Of a stretch of 64,000 bases of DNA, positions 1-12,302 are shown piece by piece. Position numbers and translations under genes: made by a program. How positions within the stretch are numbered: position 1 is the first letter of the stretch; every line of letters starts with the position of its first letter. The stretch covers positions 620,001-684,000 of the forward strand of contig JADANN010000467.1 in assembly GCA_018806985.1 (NCBI GenBank), in the 5' to 3' direction. The notes under the pieces were generated by a model. That model saw nothing but the letters and a program-made list of their open reading frames with translations. It was not told the origin of the DNA and ran no database searches. This DNA comes from Angiostrongylus vasorum (taxonomy: Eukaryota; Nematoda; Chromadorea; Rhabditida; Metastrongylidae).

Positions 1-95
1 AACATGAACGAAAGAGAGAGAAGAGAGAGAAAGAGAAAGAAAAAGAGAAAGAGAGAGAGAAGAGGGAGGAAGAGAGGGATAGAGAGGGAAAGAGG
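1..95. repeat. GA-rich low-complexity tract
   Basis: An irregular purine tract of GAGA and AAGAGA units runs from the window edge. It is simple sequence with no other feature. Confidence 0.9.
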
Positions 96-1222
96 TCTGG
101 TGTAAGTCATTCGATATGTAGACATAAACTGGTAATGTTCAAACATATGTCGCACAGATGAGTCAACATAGAAGTTCTTTCTTTCTGGAAACGTCAAGGG
201 ATTTATCGCATCTGGCTGAGCGGCGTACTGCTCCAGGATCTGGAGCAATGCACGGGACGGTGTGAATCGTGGGCGTATCGTTGCCACCGATCACCGCGGC
301 GCTCGGCTTATCGTCGTCCAGTATCGTCCACATCATCGGTCGAGTTCGCCGGCATCTGGTTGCGAGACATTTCAGTACAAAAGCAGTCGTGTTGCCGAGC
401 TCTTTGCTAGGTGTAAAACGTTTTCTCTTTGTTTCACAATATACAGCTTAACGGCTTTTTTTCAAAGCTCACTGTGGTTAGCTTCCATAAGTAAAGGAAG
501 ATTTTAATAAAAACGTTACCACACCATATGACCTTCAGGTATAGAAGTCTTTTTTAAAGGTATCCCAGTAAGGAATTCGTTCTACCCTGGTCCTGAAAAC
601 ACGATATTCATTATCTGACATGATAAACCTTTAGCAGTTCGAGACCTCAGGGAAAGGAAATCTTGTTTAGTCAGCAAACTCTGTGAAATGGGAAATGTGA
701 TTGGGACCGCACGATTCTTCATCATTTATTGAAAAGAAGCCATCTGTTGGTTTTTTTCTATTGGATTTGCAGCCTTGGAGCATTTGTGACCTATCAGAAA
801 AGTTTCTTAGATATAAATCTATGTTGTGAGTTCTAATTATGAGCGATTACGACCACTAGCTGTTAACGGATGGCGAGGATTACGCAACGTTCTTCGGGCC
901 TGGGAAGGATGCGTTCGTTTCACGATGTTCATTTGCATCCGATGAACGGTGAACCAGTCGAAATGATTCAGTACATCATTTTGTGATAGCCCCTTCAGTT
1001 CACGACTAGAATAGTCTCATATTAGCACCATTTTCCCATTTCAATTCACTTAGGATTCCAAAACGATTATCATTATTTTCCACTTTTTTAAAACCTTTTC
1101 TATTAATCCATTTGGCTTTGACATCCCCCAAAATACGTAGTTTTGCTATTTATTCCCATTAAAATTCTACCTAGCTTTCATCATTTTCCAAAAAAGTCTT
1201 TTCTATTGCCACATTCACTCAC
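96..1222. other. No gene seen
   Basis: Unique-looking AT-rich sequence. Short open frames near 262-507 have no coding character, and no splice-bounded exon could be supported. Confidence 0.5.
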
Positions 1223-1507
1223 AAAGGGTAAAGGATAAAACCTTCGGCGTTGATCAATCCCTGAGGGATGCGCCATGCATTCGGCTTCATTAACAACCAT
1301 TGGAGATAAGTGAATGCATATTTGGCCTTTACAATAACTCGCGGTTACTTGTCGATGTTTCGAACTAGTGCTGCTATCCTCGCAGAGAAGTCGTGTATCA
1401 ATTTGCCGATCCCGGAGGGATGGAAAGCTTGGTGAGCCAAAGGCACGGGGATCGATCCCATGTGTGTGTTGCAGGGCGCCTCCGACCACTGCGCCACACG
1501 CGCCCCC
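1223..1507 (-). repeat. tRNA-derived SINE, copy 1
   Basis: This is a near full-length copy of a family of about 280 bp. On the minus strand the head reads GGCGCGTGTGGCGCAGTGGT (A-box-like) and, about 35 bp later, GGGATCGATCCC (B-box-like). The body ends GATTGATCAACGCCGAAGG and is followed by a TTATCCTTT-type tail. This is one of the best copies for defining the family. Confidence 0.85.
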
Positions 1508-1954
1508 ACTCCTATAACCCAGTAAATGAATAATTCTACAGCAAACAGAAGAATAAATCGAGGAACAATTCAAGTCAGTTTAGACGAAATACGCACCTTT
1601 TTTCAATCAATATGTCTCCTATTGAGTTTCGACTTCGATTCATTCGTAATCGCTTGAGATTCACAACAGAAGATTTCTTCAGTTTCTTTTTTGAGGAAAA
1701 ATTGCTACCTAACGGCCTTGTCTTGACATCTTTGTTTTAAGAATAAACTGATGCCGCCAGGTTGAATTGTTGTTTGCCATTCGTTGATTTGACAGATGAG
1801 ATCGACCTGTCAAGTCAGTTGCCCTGCATCTGATACAAATGTCGTCCTGTTAGTGATTATCATCATGACGTGGGCAACAGAGTGGACAGAACTTTATGAT
1901 GAGTAAGTGTTCTATATTGAAACAAACAGACACAGCTTCAGAAAGAAGTAGACC

Positions 1955-2220
1955 ATAGAGGATTCAGCGCCGATCAATGCTATGCATTCTATTCCATTCG
2001 TAGTGTAATAGAGATGACTGAAGCATGTCTGGCCTATACACCGACTTTCAGAAGTCTGCCGCTATATCAAGTCGTCGTTTTTACCCTCCCAGAGAAGCCT
2101 GGAAGTAATTTATCCACTTCGGAGGTACGGAGGGGATTGGTTTGGTGTTTTGACCCGTACGATGGATTAAATCAAAGGCAAGGTGTGTATTGTATGGCAC
2201 ACTAGCTACTGTTCGCCCAT
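1955..2220 (-). repeat. tRNA-derived SINE, copy 2 (diverged)
   Basis: Body landmarks of the family are recognisable: the tail GCCGATCAATGC side, GTCTGGCCTATA, and ATATCAAGTCGTC matching the central TATCGAGCCAGTG region read in reverse. The tRNA-like head is badly decayed. This is an older copy than the neighbour at 1223. Confidence 0.55.
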
Positions 2221-3288
2221 CCATAGAGGAAAAGAGTAAACGAAGAAAACGGGGAATTCGAGTTGGAGACAAGAATATGATTATGCTGATGAGTCCAGTT
2301 CAAAATGAAAAAGTTCATAAAACACTGACAAGGAGTGGTACGTATTAGGATAAAAGCTTGACAGCAAGTGAAAAATCGCATTCTTTCGCTGAGTACCGTG
2401 GATGGATGAGCGTCGTGGAGGTATTAGAGGCATTCTATGATTGTAAAACTTCAAAATCAAGATTTCCAGCAAAAAAAAAGAAGTTGTGGGAGAATGGTAT
2501 AAATGATTGCATTTCTGACTTCTCTGTCTTACGAAGTATTATACCAGTCAATTAACGACAAGAGGTTGTGAGGAAAGTTCTGGAAAGCCGAGCAGATTTA
2601 ACGACATTCTTGCCTAAATTCTTAAAAACAGAGTTTTCTGACGTGGTTCAATGAATTCGTAAAGAACGAAGTTTGGAGCATAGTAATAAAATTGAGGGAA
2701 GGGATTCAGTGAGAGAAGATTTGTGAGTGCTCTTGCAGGTTCTTCTTTTCCAGTTGCATAAGGGCTCAGCAGTTATATCAACTATTACGTAATATTCTAT
2801 GTAGATGAGGAGAAAAAACACAAGCTTGAGGTTCGCCTTTAAGTCTAACCTGGCTGAACGTTCAGTGTTAAAGCAGAAAATCATAAACAATGGCGATCAA
2901 TTCATGTGATAACCAAAACTCCCAGCTTTTCTCAAAAATTTATGTGGAAAAGAACTCGCATTTCTTTTTTCCTGCTCACCAAATTTGTGAATCCTTGGAG
3001 ATCATCGGAATCCTACGATCTCTATCAATTTTCAGTACTTTTACTGACAGCTCGCGGAAATCAGAGAAAGGTGAAATGCCAACATTGACGGGTTTCCCAT
3101 CGTTCTATAACACTAAAGAAGCTATCCTTTTTACTGCTCATTGAAAATTTTCTCTTTGTGATGTACTGTGGATAAGGTCAAAGTCCTTTTTGCCGGAGTG
3201 GCATAACTTACTGCAAACGATTTTTATGAAGCTTAGTTTATAGCCGCGGTACTCCAATAGCTGAGTATTTTAGTCCATACCTTCAACA
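2221..3288. other. No gene seen
   Basis: AT-rich sequence between two SINE copies. Several short open frames on both strands (up to about 84 codons) lack recognisable motifs or consistent splice sites. Confidence 0.5.
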
Positions 3289-3565
3289 GGGCGCGTGTAG
3301 CGCAGTGCTTATAGGCACTTCGCATTACACATGGGTTCGACTCAGCGTGCAAGCTCACCAAGCCTTCCATCCTTCCGGCGTTGGCAAATTGATAGCAGAC
3401 CTGTCTGGGGGAGATAGCAACACTGGCTCGATACATCGGTAGGCCACCGCGAGTCATTATAAAGGCCAGATATGCATTCGGTTATCTCCAACGCTTCTTA
3501 ATGAACCCGAATGCATGGCGTATCCCTCAGGGACTGATCAACGCACAGAGCTTTAACTCTTTTCA
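3289..3565 (+). repeat. tRNA-derived SINE, copy 3 with the best promoter boxes
   Basis: The head GGGCGCGTGTAGCGCAGTGC is followed by ATGGGTTCGACTC, which is nearly a canonical pol III B box. The body shows AAGCCTTCCATCC, TTGATAGCAGACCTGTCTGG, GATACATCGGTAGGCCACCG and ATGCATGGCG. It ends near TCAACGCACAGAGCTTTAAC. This copy makes the tRNA origin of the family clearest. Confidence 0.85.
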
Positions 3566-4687
3566 TATTTTTCAAGAAGAGTCAAACAGGTTATAGCAAA
3601 ATTACAATTAGCGTAGTACTTTGCCGATCATGAAAACTTTCCTTGGAAGGGACAGATGTACTTGGGCTCTTGGGAGTCGTCACCACAGGTGGACTTCTGA
3701 CCTTGTGGATTGGAGTAGGATTTAAAAATGTTGAGACGATTCCCGACATGGGTTTGTTCTTATCTAAGCTTTTTGGACGCAAATGTCAAACCTCTCAGCA
3801 TGCGTGTCCTTGATGGGGATGAACCTAGATACACCATAGCAGAACGACAACCATGAAAATCCTCGAGCTAGAATGAGACATCAAAGTATTGTAGAGGGAG
3901 AGGTGCCGGTTATCGGTTGCTACATTGACTAGATTTCGTATAAGAACTTCTAGCTATAGATAAGCTCAAGTAGAAACTCTAGTTGCTAAAAAACCATTAC
4001 TAAGGTTTGTAATAGTTTCAATCAAAATCTCATGCCAAGACTTAGCAAGCCGCGACCATGGAGGCATTTATTAGAGCCAGAGAAAAGCCACAGAAATGGA
4101 TGCCAGAGACCAGTCTAACCAAACCTCATTACTACATTTAAAATTTCACGTCGATTTCTCTTTGCGGGTGTGACCTCCTAGCTCATATCCATGACTCGGA
4201 AAGTTTCAAAGCATAATAACCAAAAAATGCAACAATGAACGACAAAACTGATATGTACGGATAAAATAAAAAAAACTTATGGTATGCCGCAAATTCAATT
4301 AAAAGAAGGAATTCAGAGGATTCCAAAGAAGCAAAGCTGCTTAATTGACTCGTAGTTACTTATGGAAACGAAAATTTCATAACGGAGCACTCCATGAAGT
4401 AGTTGGCTGTTTTAGCTTTAGTGTAAGTGGTCAAGCCTGGAAAGAATCGCTTCACTTCAGTCATTGTCTTTCTAAAGAATTGATTTAAAATAGCGAACGC
4501 TCTACTAATAATGTAATCATACTCTGAAGAAGAAGAGGACTTCAAATCGTTAGCCAAACGAATATTTACAAGAATCTCGGGCTAACCTATCAGTGAAGAA
4601 GGGTGCATAGAACTTTTATAACAACCAAGTCTTCACAACGTAGAACTACGCCGGAGTCCTGAAAGGTGCAAGTACACATTTCATTAC

Positions 4688-4992
4688 GTTGCGTTCTGTG
4701 AAGGTATGCGCTTCTAGCCTCATATAGCTGTGAAGAAAGGAAGCCATAGAGTCTGAAAACTGCAAAGAAATGGTGTGTTAGAGAAGGAAACACGTCTGAA
4801 AGTTCTTTAAAAATGGCAGCGTGTGCATTTTGAGAAAAAAACTTGTAACCGGAAATACTACGTGTAGATACGAAAAGGATGCTTACCATGGACTTCAGTC
4901 GCTACTGGTTCTCGTTCTGAACACAGCAACGAAATCATAGAGCTCCTGGCCTCAGCTGATGAAAGCAACACTCGATAGCATCTTTGCTCGTT
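4688..4992 (-). CDS. Two candidate exons of an unidentified minus-strand gene
   Basis: Exon 4992-4887 (acceptor ctgag, donor gtaagc) gives 35 codons plus one base, including CYRVLLSSAEARSSMISLL and SEREPVATEVH. Exon 4752-4688 (acceptor ttttcag, donor gtaatg) continues in matching phase with SMASFLHSYMRLEAHTFTE. Both are amphipathic, with helix-like composition. A further open stretch at 4521-4361 (FRKTMTEVKRFFPGL, stop at 4361) lies behind a good acceptor (ttcttcttcttcag), but its phase does not fit. I do not recognise the family. It could be an old pseudogene. Confidence 0.35.
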
Positions 4993-5234
4993 CTCAGATA
5001 CGGAAGGATCATAGGGAAAACATTACATAGACTGAATGAACATCATCTCGTTGATTGCTACAAAAAATCCATTAAACTGTTCGGAAATTAATGTCGTAAT
5101 TCCATTGTTCTTGTGCTCTTTTCAACAGTTTTTTTTGTTCGAATGCTGCAATATTACATATTGTTCCAAAACTAGATTCTTGCAGTTTCGTGCTGCATTA
5201 TTAAGTTTCAATACGACTTCCCTCCCAACGGTTT

Positions 5235-5600
5235 ACCGCCTCATTGTGGCTGAGAGGTATTCCTGGGATGCGATGCACAGCGGGGATTTATCCCCTGGTA
5301 GGGTCTCCCAAGCTAAGAGGAAGTGCGCCGTTTCCAGCAGAAAGCTTAACTAAGAGTAAACCAACACCAGGATCCACCACCGCACTAGTATCAAATTAGT
5401 CTCATGGTGGCAAATCTTCCTCTGATCCACAAGGGCTGCGACTGTCTGTGATGGTGAAGACCTGAGACAGTCTTTTGTCAGGTTGACCTCGGGATTCCAG
5501 GGAAACCACAGTGGCTTAATCAGCAAGCCTCCGGTAAATGGAGATTATACTGGGGACCGCACAACCAAAGAGGACGGGCCATTCAAGTGTCAAGTACCAA
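5235..5600 (+). mobile_element. RTE leader fragment
   Basis: GTATCAAATTAGTCTCATGG, CAAATCTTCCTCTGATCCAC and CCAGGGAAACCACAGTGGCT match, on this strand, the leader of the RTE copy at 14215-13975 on the other strand. No endonuclease follows; mariner-like DNA begins about 100 bp further on. Confidence 0.6.
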
Positions 5601-5699
5601 GTAAGTAATACTACTCCTATGTTTAACAAATATAGAGAATAGAATTCCAGGCGTCGAAAGAGCTATTTCGACAGATCTACTGTTACGAATTGAAATTCG

Positions 5700-6050
5700 A
5701 ATGCAGGTACTACAAACGGCTTGAAATACTAATGAAGTATGGGGCCAAAGTAGTGCAAACGAAGGCAGAGCGCAACGTTCGTTTGAAGGATTTCGTCTAG
5801 GCGGATGCGACCTTCAAGTTGAAGATGGTAGACGACGTGCTTCTACTACTGATGACGGTGAAGGCTTCCTTCCAAGCAAATACGTCCACAAGTATTTGAC
5901 AACTTGCGGGAAAAAACACATTTTAAGCAGATTAAGTGTTTTTGATCACCTAAAGAAAGTTAAAGGATCGAAGAAGCTCGCGAAGTGCATTGTATATGAA
6001 TTGGATGACAAGCAAAGACATACCGTTTTGAGGTATAGCCGGCACTTCTG
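5700..6050 (+). pseudogene. Decayed mariner-like transposase fragment
   Basis: A short open stretch near 5941-6050 reads FDHLKKVKGSKKLAKC and VYELDDKQRHTVLRYS. This matches the end of the second helix-turn-helix and the following linker of mariner transposases (HLKxxGKVKKLDKWVPHEL type). Upstream codons are broken by stops, and no catalytic D,D(34)D part is identifiable downstream. I saw no terminal inverted repeats. The element is dead. Confidence 0.5.
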
Positions 6051-7100
6051 CCGGGCATGATGACTATCCGTTCATTTGTCTCACTACTAACTCCAATTTT
6101 TGTTCAAGTCATATTTTTTTTAAGAACACGGGCTGCGCAGTAGTAAAGATACCATTCAATAATAAGCATAAGGTCTTCGTTCAACTTAACGCCAGGCCAA
6201 TTAGACCCTCCATCACCCCGGTGTCAAAAAAATGGGCACCAGGCTTCTCTGAAACCAGTTCACTGCCTCCAATGCACAAAGGCTGGTGACTAACTTCAAT
6301 GAGGATCCGGCATCCCTATAGCACGCTATCTTAACATTCCAGGGAGAATCTATTCTACCAGCACTCAACAACATTCATAAAAAAGACCATAAATTCTCAA
6401 AGTGCAGTGGAGAAAAAAAATCTATTAAGAGGCTATGAATGACTGAAGCAGATGTTTGCGATTACTTATCACAGATTTTCGGAGAGCCACAAAATTTCGA
6501 CCAAAACTTCAGCCCAATAAGTTTGTAGGTGTCTCTACAGCTTTCTCCTAGTTAAATGCAGACCTATGACTTTTAAACAGGATAAGTGGTCTCCGTGTGA
6601 GGAACACACTCAACAGAGATTTCGAACGACTAAGCTGATTGCTCTTTTTTATGTAGAAGAGCTACGCATAAGATTAGGATTCCAGGATTCTCTTCCGGAT
6701 TTGGCATGAGATGACAACGTATATTATAAGAACTCCAATACTTCATTGAAGGCTTAACCTTCCATGCACTTTGAATTCAGGTGACCGGATTCGAGTAGCC
6801 ATTTTCCACGGCGAATGTTGACCAAGAAATATCTTAGCCACACAGTTTTTGTGATTTCCTTCATTCCTTTCTTTAAAATTGATCAAAAAAATTACTCTTG
6901 CTTTGAAGCCATGACTAAGGTTATGAACAACTTTGCAAATTTGTTTTAAAAAAATTCATTTTTATGATGTTTCTGAGATTTCTAGCTTCCTATGTCGCTT
7001 TAGATTTGTTGAGATTGTTTTTTTTTGTCTATGAAAACAGGCCATCACCTCAAGAGGTAGGTGTTGGTAGAATCCTGCTTCATTTTTGTTCTTTTAAAGA
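6051..7100. other. No gene seen; possible transposon debris
   Basis: Follows the mariner-like fragment. It may include its unrecognisable remainder, since a transposase would normally extend about 800 bp further. No terminal repeats were found. Confidence 0.4.
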
Positions 7101-7110
7101 GCGAATCTAC

Positions 7111-8220
7111 TTGTCATTATGACACGACTTTTCTCTTTTGCGTGGCGATACGAATGTTTCGAGAACCCACTTTTTGAATTGGATTCTCGCGCGGAATGGA
7201 TTTGGTGCAGTTGCATGATACTGTAACAAAGCTGGCAAAATAAAACCTTCGCACAGTTTCGATTCGAGTCCACGCGACCGCGAAGGCTCACACATCGATA
7301 GGAATAACTCCTGTGATCGTTCTACTCGAACTGAACTGTTGCGAGTCTCAAGAAGGCAATGGTGTCGAGGTGAATGTGTGAAGCTTTAATAAGGTTTATC
7401 AATAAAACAAGATCGAGGACAAATCGTAGTTTGTTGAAAGGTGTTTAAGAAATATTTGCTTCTATGACGCCTCTGACTAATCAACACCCAGACTTGGATG
7501 ACATTTTTCCTGAACAACTACCTTTCGATAGAGGTAAGATAACAGGTGTGACTCACCGTGATGCCCTCATCATTTTTTGCGAAACCAAACATCCAAACAT
7601 CATTCTGAACATTCAAAACTGTGAAGTGCATATCCTCAACGGCTGGGTCATTAAAGAATTTCTTGCTAGGAATATTTTTTTTTACGCTACCGAACATCAT
7701 TTTCTAAGGATCTCAGCACTTCTTCTTCCTGCACCTGTCATCCACAAAGTCCTTCGGATCTGCATTTGGGCTCGGTTGCTAATTGGGAATTTTTGGTGTT
7801 TTTTTATGAATGTCTTTGAATGTGGAGTAGCCGTGCTGTTGCGTTCCCAAATCTTCACCATCGACAGGCTCACCTTGCTCTTTGAATCGGAGTGCGCTCT
7901 TCAACAGAGAAATCTATTAGCAACTTCCGAACCGTGGAGAGACGGAGGTCTTGGTTGGGACCAATTGCATGGCGACCAAATAGGATTTGAGTAGTTCACA
8001 GCAGGGAATGACAATAGAGTTGATATTGGAAGAATCATTTATGACGCATGACACGTATCCATTACCACAACGTATCGTCAGATCGACAAATCCAAATGTA
8101 TTGCGTATTGACCCTTTTGCGCATGGTCGAGTTTCTTTCAAAATTCCAAAATCATCATGACGCTGCCGAGATATTATTGTCTCAAATGTCGACAACCTTG
8201 TGATGCTCTGGATTGTCCAG
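7111..8220 (-). CDS. Coding-like exons of an unidentified minus-strand gene
   Basis: Three stretches look coding. (1) About 8195-7917: RNTFGFVDLTIRCGNGYVSC and IPCCELLKSYLVAMQLVPT. (2) 7665-7557, acceptor attcctag, donor gtgagt, 36 codons with DPAVEDMHFTVLN and DVWMFGFAKNDEGIT. (3) About 7335-7111, donor gtagat, with ERSQELFLSMCEPSRSRG, LCEGFILPALLQYHATAP and FRARIQFKKWVLETFVSP. Phases between (2) and (3) do not match, so an exon is missing or the gene is broken. The HFTVLN...FGF pattern of (2) faintly recalls a u-DENN strand pair, but this is weak. The exons at 4992-4688 could be the same gene. Confidence 0.35.
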
Positions 8221-8935
8221 AACCTCGAGATTCAGTTCTGACTTGCCTGTGAGCACTACCACTGGTGGTCTTTTGTTACATAGGCTTCTATTCTTTCGGA
8301 ACAACTAAACTTCGTCACTCCTCAGTGGCACTTTCGCTAACAAGCTAATTCTAATAATTTTAAGACTATAACCTTCCATTTTCACCTAACAAGAAGAAAA
8401 ATAACAAAGTTCATGAAATGGGCGTGACGAATATCCTATGGAGAGAACTCATCTGAAGGGAAACGCAATCCGATTGTCGGGGCCATTGCGCACTCAATTA
8501 CTCGGAACTGGGCGTACAAAGAGGCCGATGGCCCTCTCAACGGAAAACGACATGGCGTTCCTCTTTCGTCAGTACTGAGATGCCGCCGTCTGCAAATAAG
8601 GCGTTCACAGTGTTCGCCCTCTTTCAACAGTTCACCAGGCATGGGGAAAGTGAAGCGGTTCAACACTGTCGAAGAACTGCAGCAGCTCAACACTACGGAG
8701 ACAATTTACGGGGTTTTCTTATTAAATCTGAAATTCAGGAGCGTTGGAATGAATGGAAACTAAAATTTCCAGTTTTTTGTTTGAATAAGAACTTGCTGGA
8801 CACCTTTTGCCATACGGCCCGTAGCATTACAGCATTGTGAAGGCAAATGATGTGATAGTCATAAATCCGATTTCAGAACCTCAAATCTCCGCATTCTGCT
8901 ACATTCGTATATCTCTGAGAATAATGCTAACTTTT

Positions 8936-9270
8936 TTATTTGCTGGCTACTATAATTTTTCACGGCAGGGTATAAGGCGAAATACAAGCACAATGGTGCT
9001 GAGATCTTTGCAAAACTCCGGACCGTATGTGTCTGCAGTGGGAACTAGCGCGCTATTACCCTTTTCAGGGGGCTAACGCGTTCACCACCACACCATGCGG
9101 GTCCTTCGTTTCTCCTGTCTCTCAGCTAGTTTTCTATCGATCAGTGCCATCAGCAATCGCCCATCAACGGGGTTGATCTGTGGAGCCCAAATCGGCACTG
9201 AATCCAGTTAAGCTGGACTGTAGTTCCAGTTAAGCTGAGGCTGTAGTTGAAATCACAATGCTAACTTTCT
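8936..9270 (+). mobile_element. Foldback family element, single-arm copy
   Basis: This copy carries CGGCAGGGTATA, GATCTTTGCAAAACTCCGGAC, CGCGTTCACCACCACACCAT and CCATCAGCAATCGCCCATCA, the same order as the left arm and loop of the element at 38707. The right arm is absent. It has the full left end that the 38707 copy lacks, so it helps to define the complete arm. Confidence 0.8.
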
Positions 9271-9699
9271 GAGAATAGTTATGCCAGTGCCAGATAGCGA
9301 TGTTTCTCGTTATGAGAATTAAATATAGACTGAAATTAATTAAGCCAACTTGTGAAACGGGACCTTGTTCAAGTAAGAAACGGCGCCGGGTAGCTTTGAC
9401 CACATTTTTCCCCGTCAAAATGAAAGCTAATGACTGGCTCGAACGGTTCGTACGAAATAGTCTTTAAACCCACTCATTTATGGATATTCCACTTATATGG
9501 CTCGACTTCACCGCAATGTAACCATACAACTCGCTCTTCAGACCCATATCATTTATGCCGCAGATCAACCACATTAATATCAGAACATCGTCCACCCCCT
9601 TGCCTGCTATCCGATAACAGCAGATAACATGGTTCAGCAAGTGCAGTGCATGAAGCTTGGAAAATGAAAGGCAACTAAGACAAAAAATACCAACTACGG

Positions 9700-9855
9700 C
9701 CATAAATACCTCGTTTTCTTTTTTCAGCAATCGCGAGGTTGTTATTCAGCACACCTTTACTTCCTTACAAAAAGGATAAGGACCTTTTTATAAGGAAGTA
9801 AACATGTACTGAATAATATCCTCGCGACTGCTGAAAAAGAGAACGAGACATTTAT
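9700..9855. repeat. Near-perfect hairpin of about 140 bp
   Basis: The left arm (9710-9777) reads CTCGTTTTCTTTTTTCAGCA then ATCGCGAGG...CTTTACTTCCTTACAAAAAGG. The right arm (9782-9847) is its reverse complement with few changes. Only a handful of bases separate the arms. This is a cruciform-type foldback or the remains of two inverted copies of a short element. No open frame is involved, and it is unrelated to the tRNA-like foldback family. Confidence 0.9.
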
Positions 9856-10599
9856 AATCCAATGCCGAGGTCAATAGGAAGTCGATCTTGGGAACTATCG
9901 AGATAAAATTTCCCTTGTTTCATCTGTAATCTCATTATTTATAAAGGAGCTCGGCCATTAAATAGTAAGGTGGCCAGTGGATAGTGCTCGTTCGCAGGAC
10001 ACTAAAAGCACCGTTATTTAGTACTTTGCTCACGAATAACTCTGCGAACGCTTCCGTGGAAAAGAATGAATGCAGTTATGCATAGTGGGATGAAAGCATA
10101 GTGGCAGTTAAGAAATTGCTTATTAGACGTGACAGAAGAAGTGAACTGACCATCTGGTCTGTTGATTTCTCGTAATCTTCATTTTCTTAACCATAGGAAT
10201 CGGTTCCACCCTAGAAAAATCCTAACCGCAAACAATACATCTCCCTTTGAGTCATAACGACCGGGTAATGACCGAACGCTTCGGCATGGTTATGTCTATA
10301 TTTCGCAGGAAACGACGCTTACCACATGCAACACGTCAGTGAGAAGAAAACACGACAGATGCTCAAGTAGGAGCTAAACACGCATACGAACCAGGCCACC
10401 CCTATAATGAATGAGGAATCTAGTTTTCTAAGTAGCTCTTAGTTCACGAACTTGAAGTCTACGACATGGTCATACGATAGGCACTCTTGAAAACTCCTTT
10501 CTAGGAAGTTTTTTGATAGCTTTTTTTTAGAGCCAGGAGAACAACTTATGAACAAGCTTTAAGAAAAAAGCATGTAACATATTCATATCGGCATAAGGA

Positions 10600-10885
10600 G
10601 AGCTTGTAACACACAGGTTACGGCTGCCCTACAGTACAGACTGGATCGGCCACAGGTTCGATCCCGCACTCCGACCTAACCCACCGACGGCTCAAGGGAT
10701 TGGTTCCAGAGTTGCATGTAGGGACAGCGACGGACAAATGACCTGATACAGTGCTAGGCCACCAAAAGTCATTCCATAAGCCAGTTATTGCACTTATACG
10801 CTTCTAACAAGCTCGATCAAGTCAAATACGTAGCGGATCTCCTAGGAGTTCATCAACGCAAAGCACTTTATTCTTTTCATCTTTT
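10600..10885 (+). repeat. tRNA-derived SINE, copy 4 (old)
   Basis: A tRNA-like head with CACAGGTTCGATCCC (good B box) is followed by a body matching the family at TAGGCCACC, AGTCATT, GCCAG and the tail CATCAACGCAAAGCAC. Divergence is high. An open frame of 115 codons starting inside this repeat is a chance product. Confidence 0.65.
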
Positions 10886-12021
10886 CATCGATTTCCATAT
10901 GAACCACAGTCAGCCAATACCAATGTCTGGGTTACATGGTTATGTGAATCAAGTGAGGTCCATACTACGTAGACTAGTCAACAGGCATTCTTTCATTGAT
11001 AAGCTAACGCAAATCCTCATTTTAAAAAAAATGCTGTCTAACTGTACGCACAGTACTGTTGTTGATTTTCAGTCTTCTATGTGGGTTTCGCACTGGTATA
11101 GACCATTTCCACTTCTCACATATGACGGGTTATAGTTTTTTAGCATAGTCTACGCAATGTTCTTTTTTGTCCATTTGCTCCTTTGTAATGAGGGCTCTAG
11201 CGCTACGTTGAATATGGAATTGCGCAAGGACACGTGAATGGGATCGCTCATAAAGAGACCGGCGTCTTTTTATGGAATTACTGTCTAGTCTTCCTTTCTA
11301 CTCCATCTCAACTCTAGTCGTTGCTCCACGTTAATACATAGACAAAAAATGTGTCATGGTAGCACAGCACATCTTCATGAATCACCAATAATAGTGCGGG
11401 ATCTGGCATTTTTTGGTTTAAGTGTGTATCTGCTGGTTCGCCACGACTTCTCTTCTTTGGACAATCGAAAAGTTTTTAAATGCAAATGCTGAATTTCTTC
11501 TCAGCTTTGAGGAATCTGATAGAAGGATGATTCCCACCTCACTTCTACACCGCATTTATACAGCGTGAAACACCCTGAGCTAAGACGAGGCGGTAAATTA
11601 TAAAGTATGGGAAACCTATCCTCCTTTACTTCTTTCATTCCTTATACTACAGTGCGGTCCAATTCCTAAGGTTTCAGGTGGCATGAATCAACTGTCGCTT
11701 AGTAGTAGTCACCTAGCAAGGGCATCGAAGAATTCCATCTCACATGACGACCACCTGCACCACCTGGAATATTGCTCGACTTCAAGCAATTCGAGTAGGC
11801 ACCACTAAGATCTTCATTTGCATACATTGTTTGTTAGGGCTGCTCAGTGTACTCTGAATACTCTGCACGCTGGATGGCAGAAAAAAGCATCACATTTGTA
11901 GTACGGAACCGTATTCAAAAGTCCATTGAGAAATCTTCTACAATGCCAATGAGAACAAGTCTGTATTGTTAATGGGCGTCAAATTCCGTGGATCCAAATT
12001 TTATTCATTTAATGTTTTTGT
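10886..12021. other. No gene seen
   Basis: Mixed-composition sequence between SINE copies 4 and 5. I see no exon, RNA gene or repeat that I can name. Confidence 0.5.
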
Positions 12022-12302
12022 TGGGGTCGTGTGACGCACTGGCTGGAGGCGCCACTGCGACACCCACGTGGAGTCGATTCAGGCGCCCGTGGCCCACCAA
12101 GCCCTCCATCCATCCAGGGTCGGCAAATCGGTACCAGACTTCTCTGGAAGGATAATAACACTGGCTCGATACATCGGCAGGCCACCGCGAGTCATTTCAA
12201 AAGCCAGATATGCATTCAATCACCTCCAACGATACTTAATGAAGTCGAATGCATGGCGCATCCATTAGGGATTGATCAACGCCGAGAGCTTTAGCTTTTT
12301 TA
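12022..12302 (+). repeat. tRNA-derived SINE, copy 5
   Basis: This is a full-length copy. The head (GGGGTCGTGTGACGCACTGG) has a mutated A box and an eroded B box (GTGGAGTCGATTC). The body is well kept, including AAGCCCTCCATCCATCC, GATACATCGGCAGGCCACCG and GATTGATCAACGCCGAGAGC. Confidence 0.85.

Noticed and set aside
7464..7994. A 176-codon open frame on the plus strand, the second longest in the window
   Set aside because: It overlaps stretches that read as protein on the minus strand with good splice sites (7665-7557). Its own translation is rich in Phe, Ile and Cys and lacks motifs. Its first 23 codons do end at a GTAAGA donor, so a plus-strand first exon is not fully excluded.
8428..8763. 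Long plus-strand frame including MGKVKRFNTVEELQQLNTTE
   Set aside because: It looks protein-like, but there is no good start, acceptor or donor and no family that I recognise. The opposite strand is also open. Too weak to call.
10788..11135. A 115-codon open frame on the plus strand
   Set aside because: It begins inside the old SINE copy at 10600-10885 and has no coding features.
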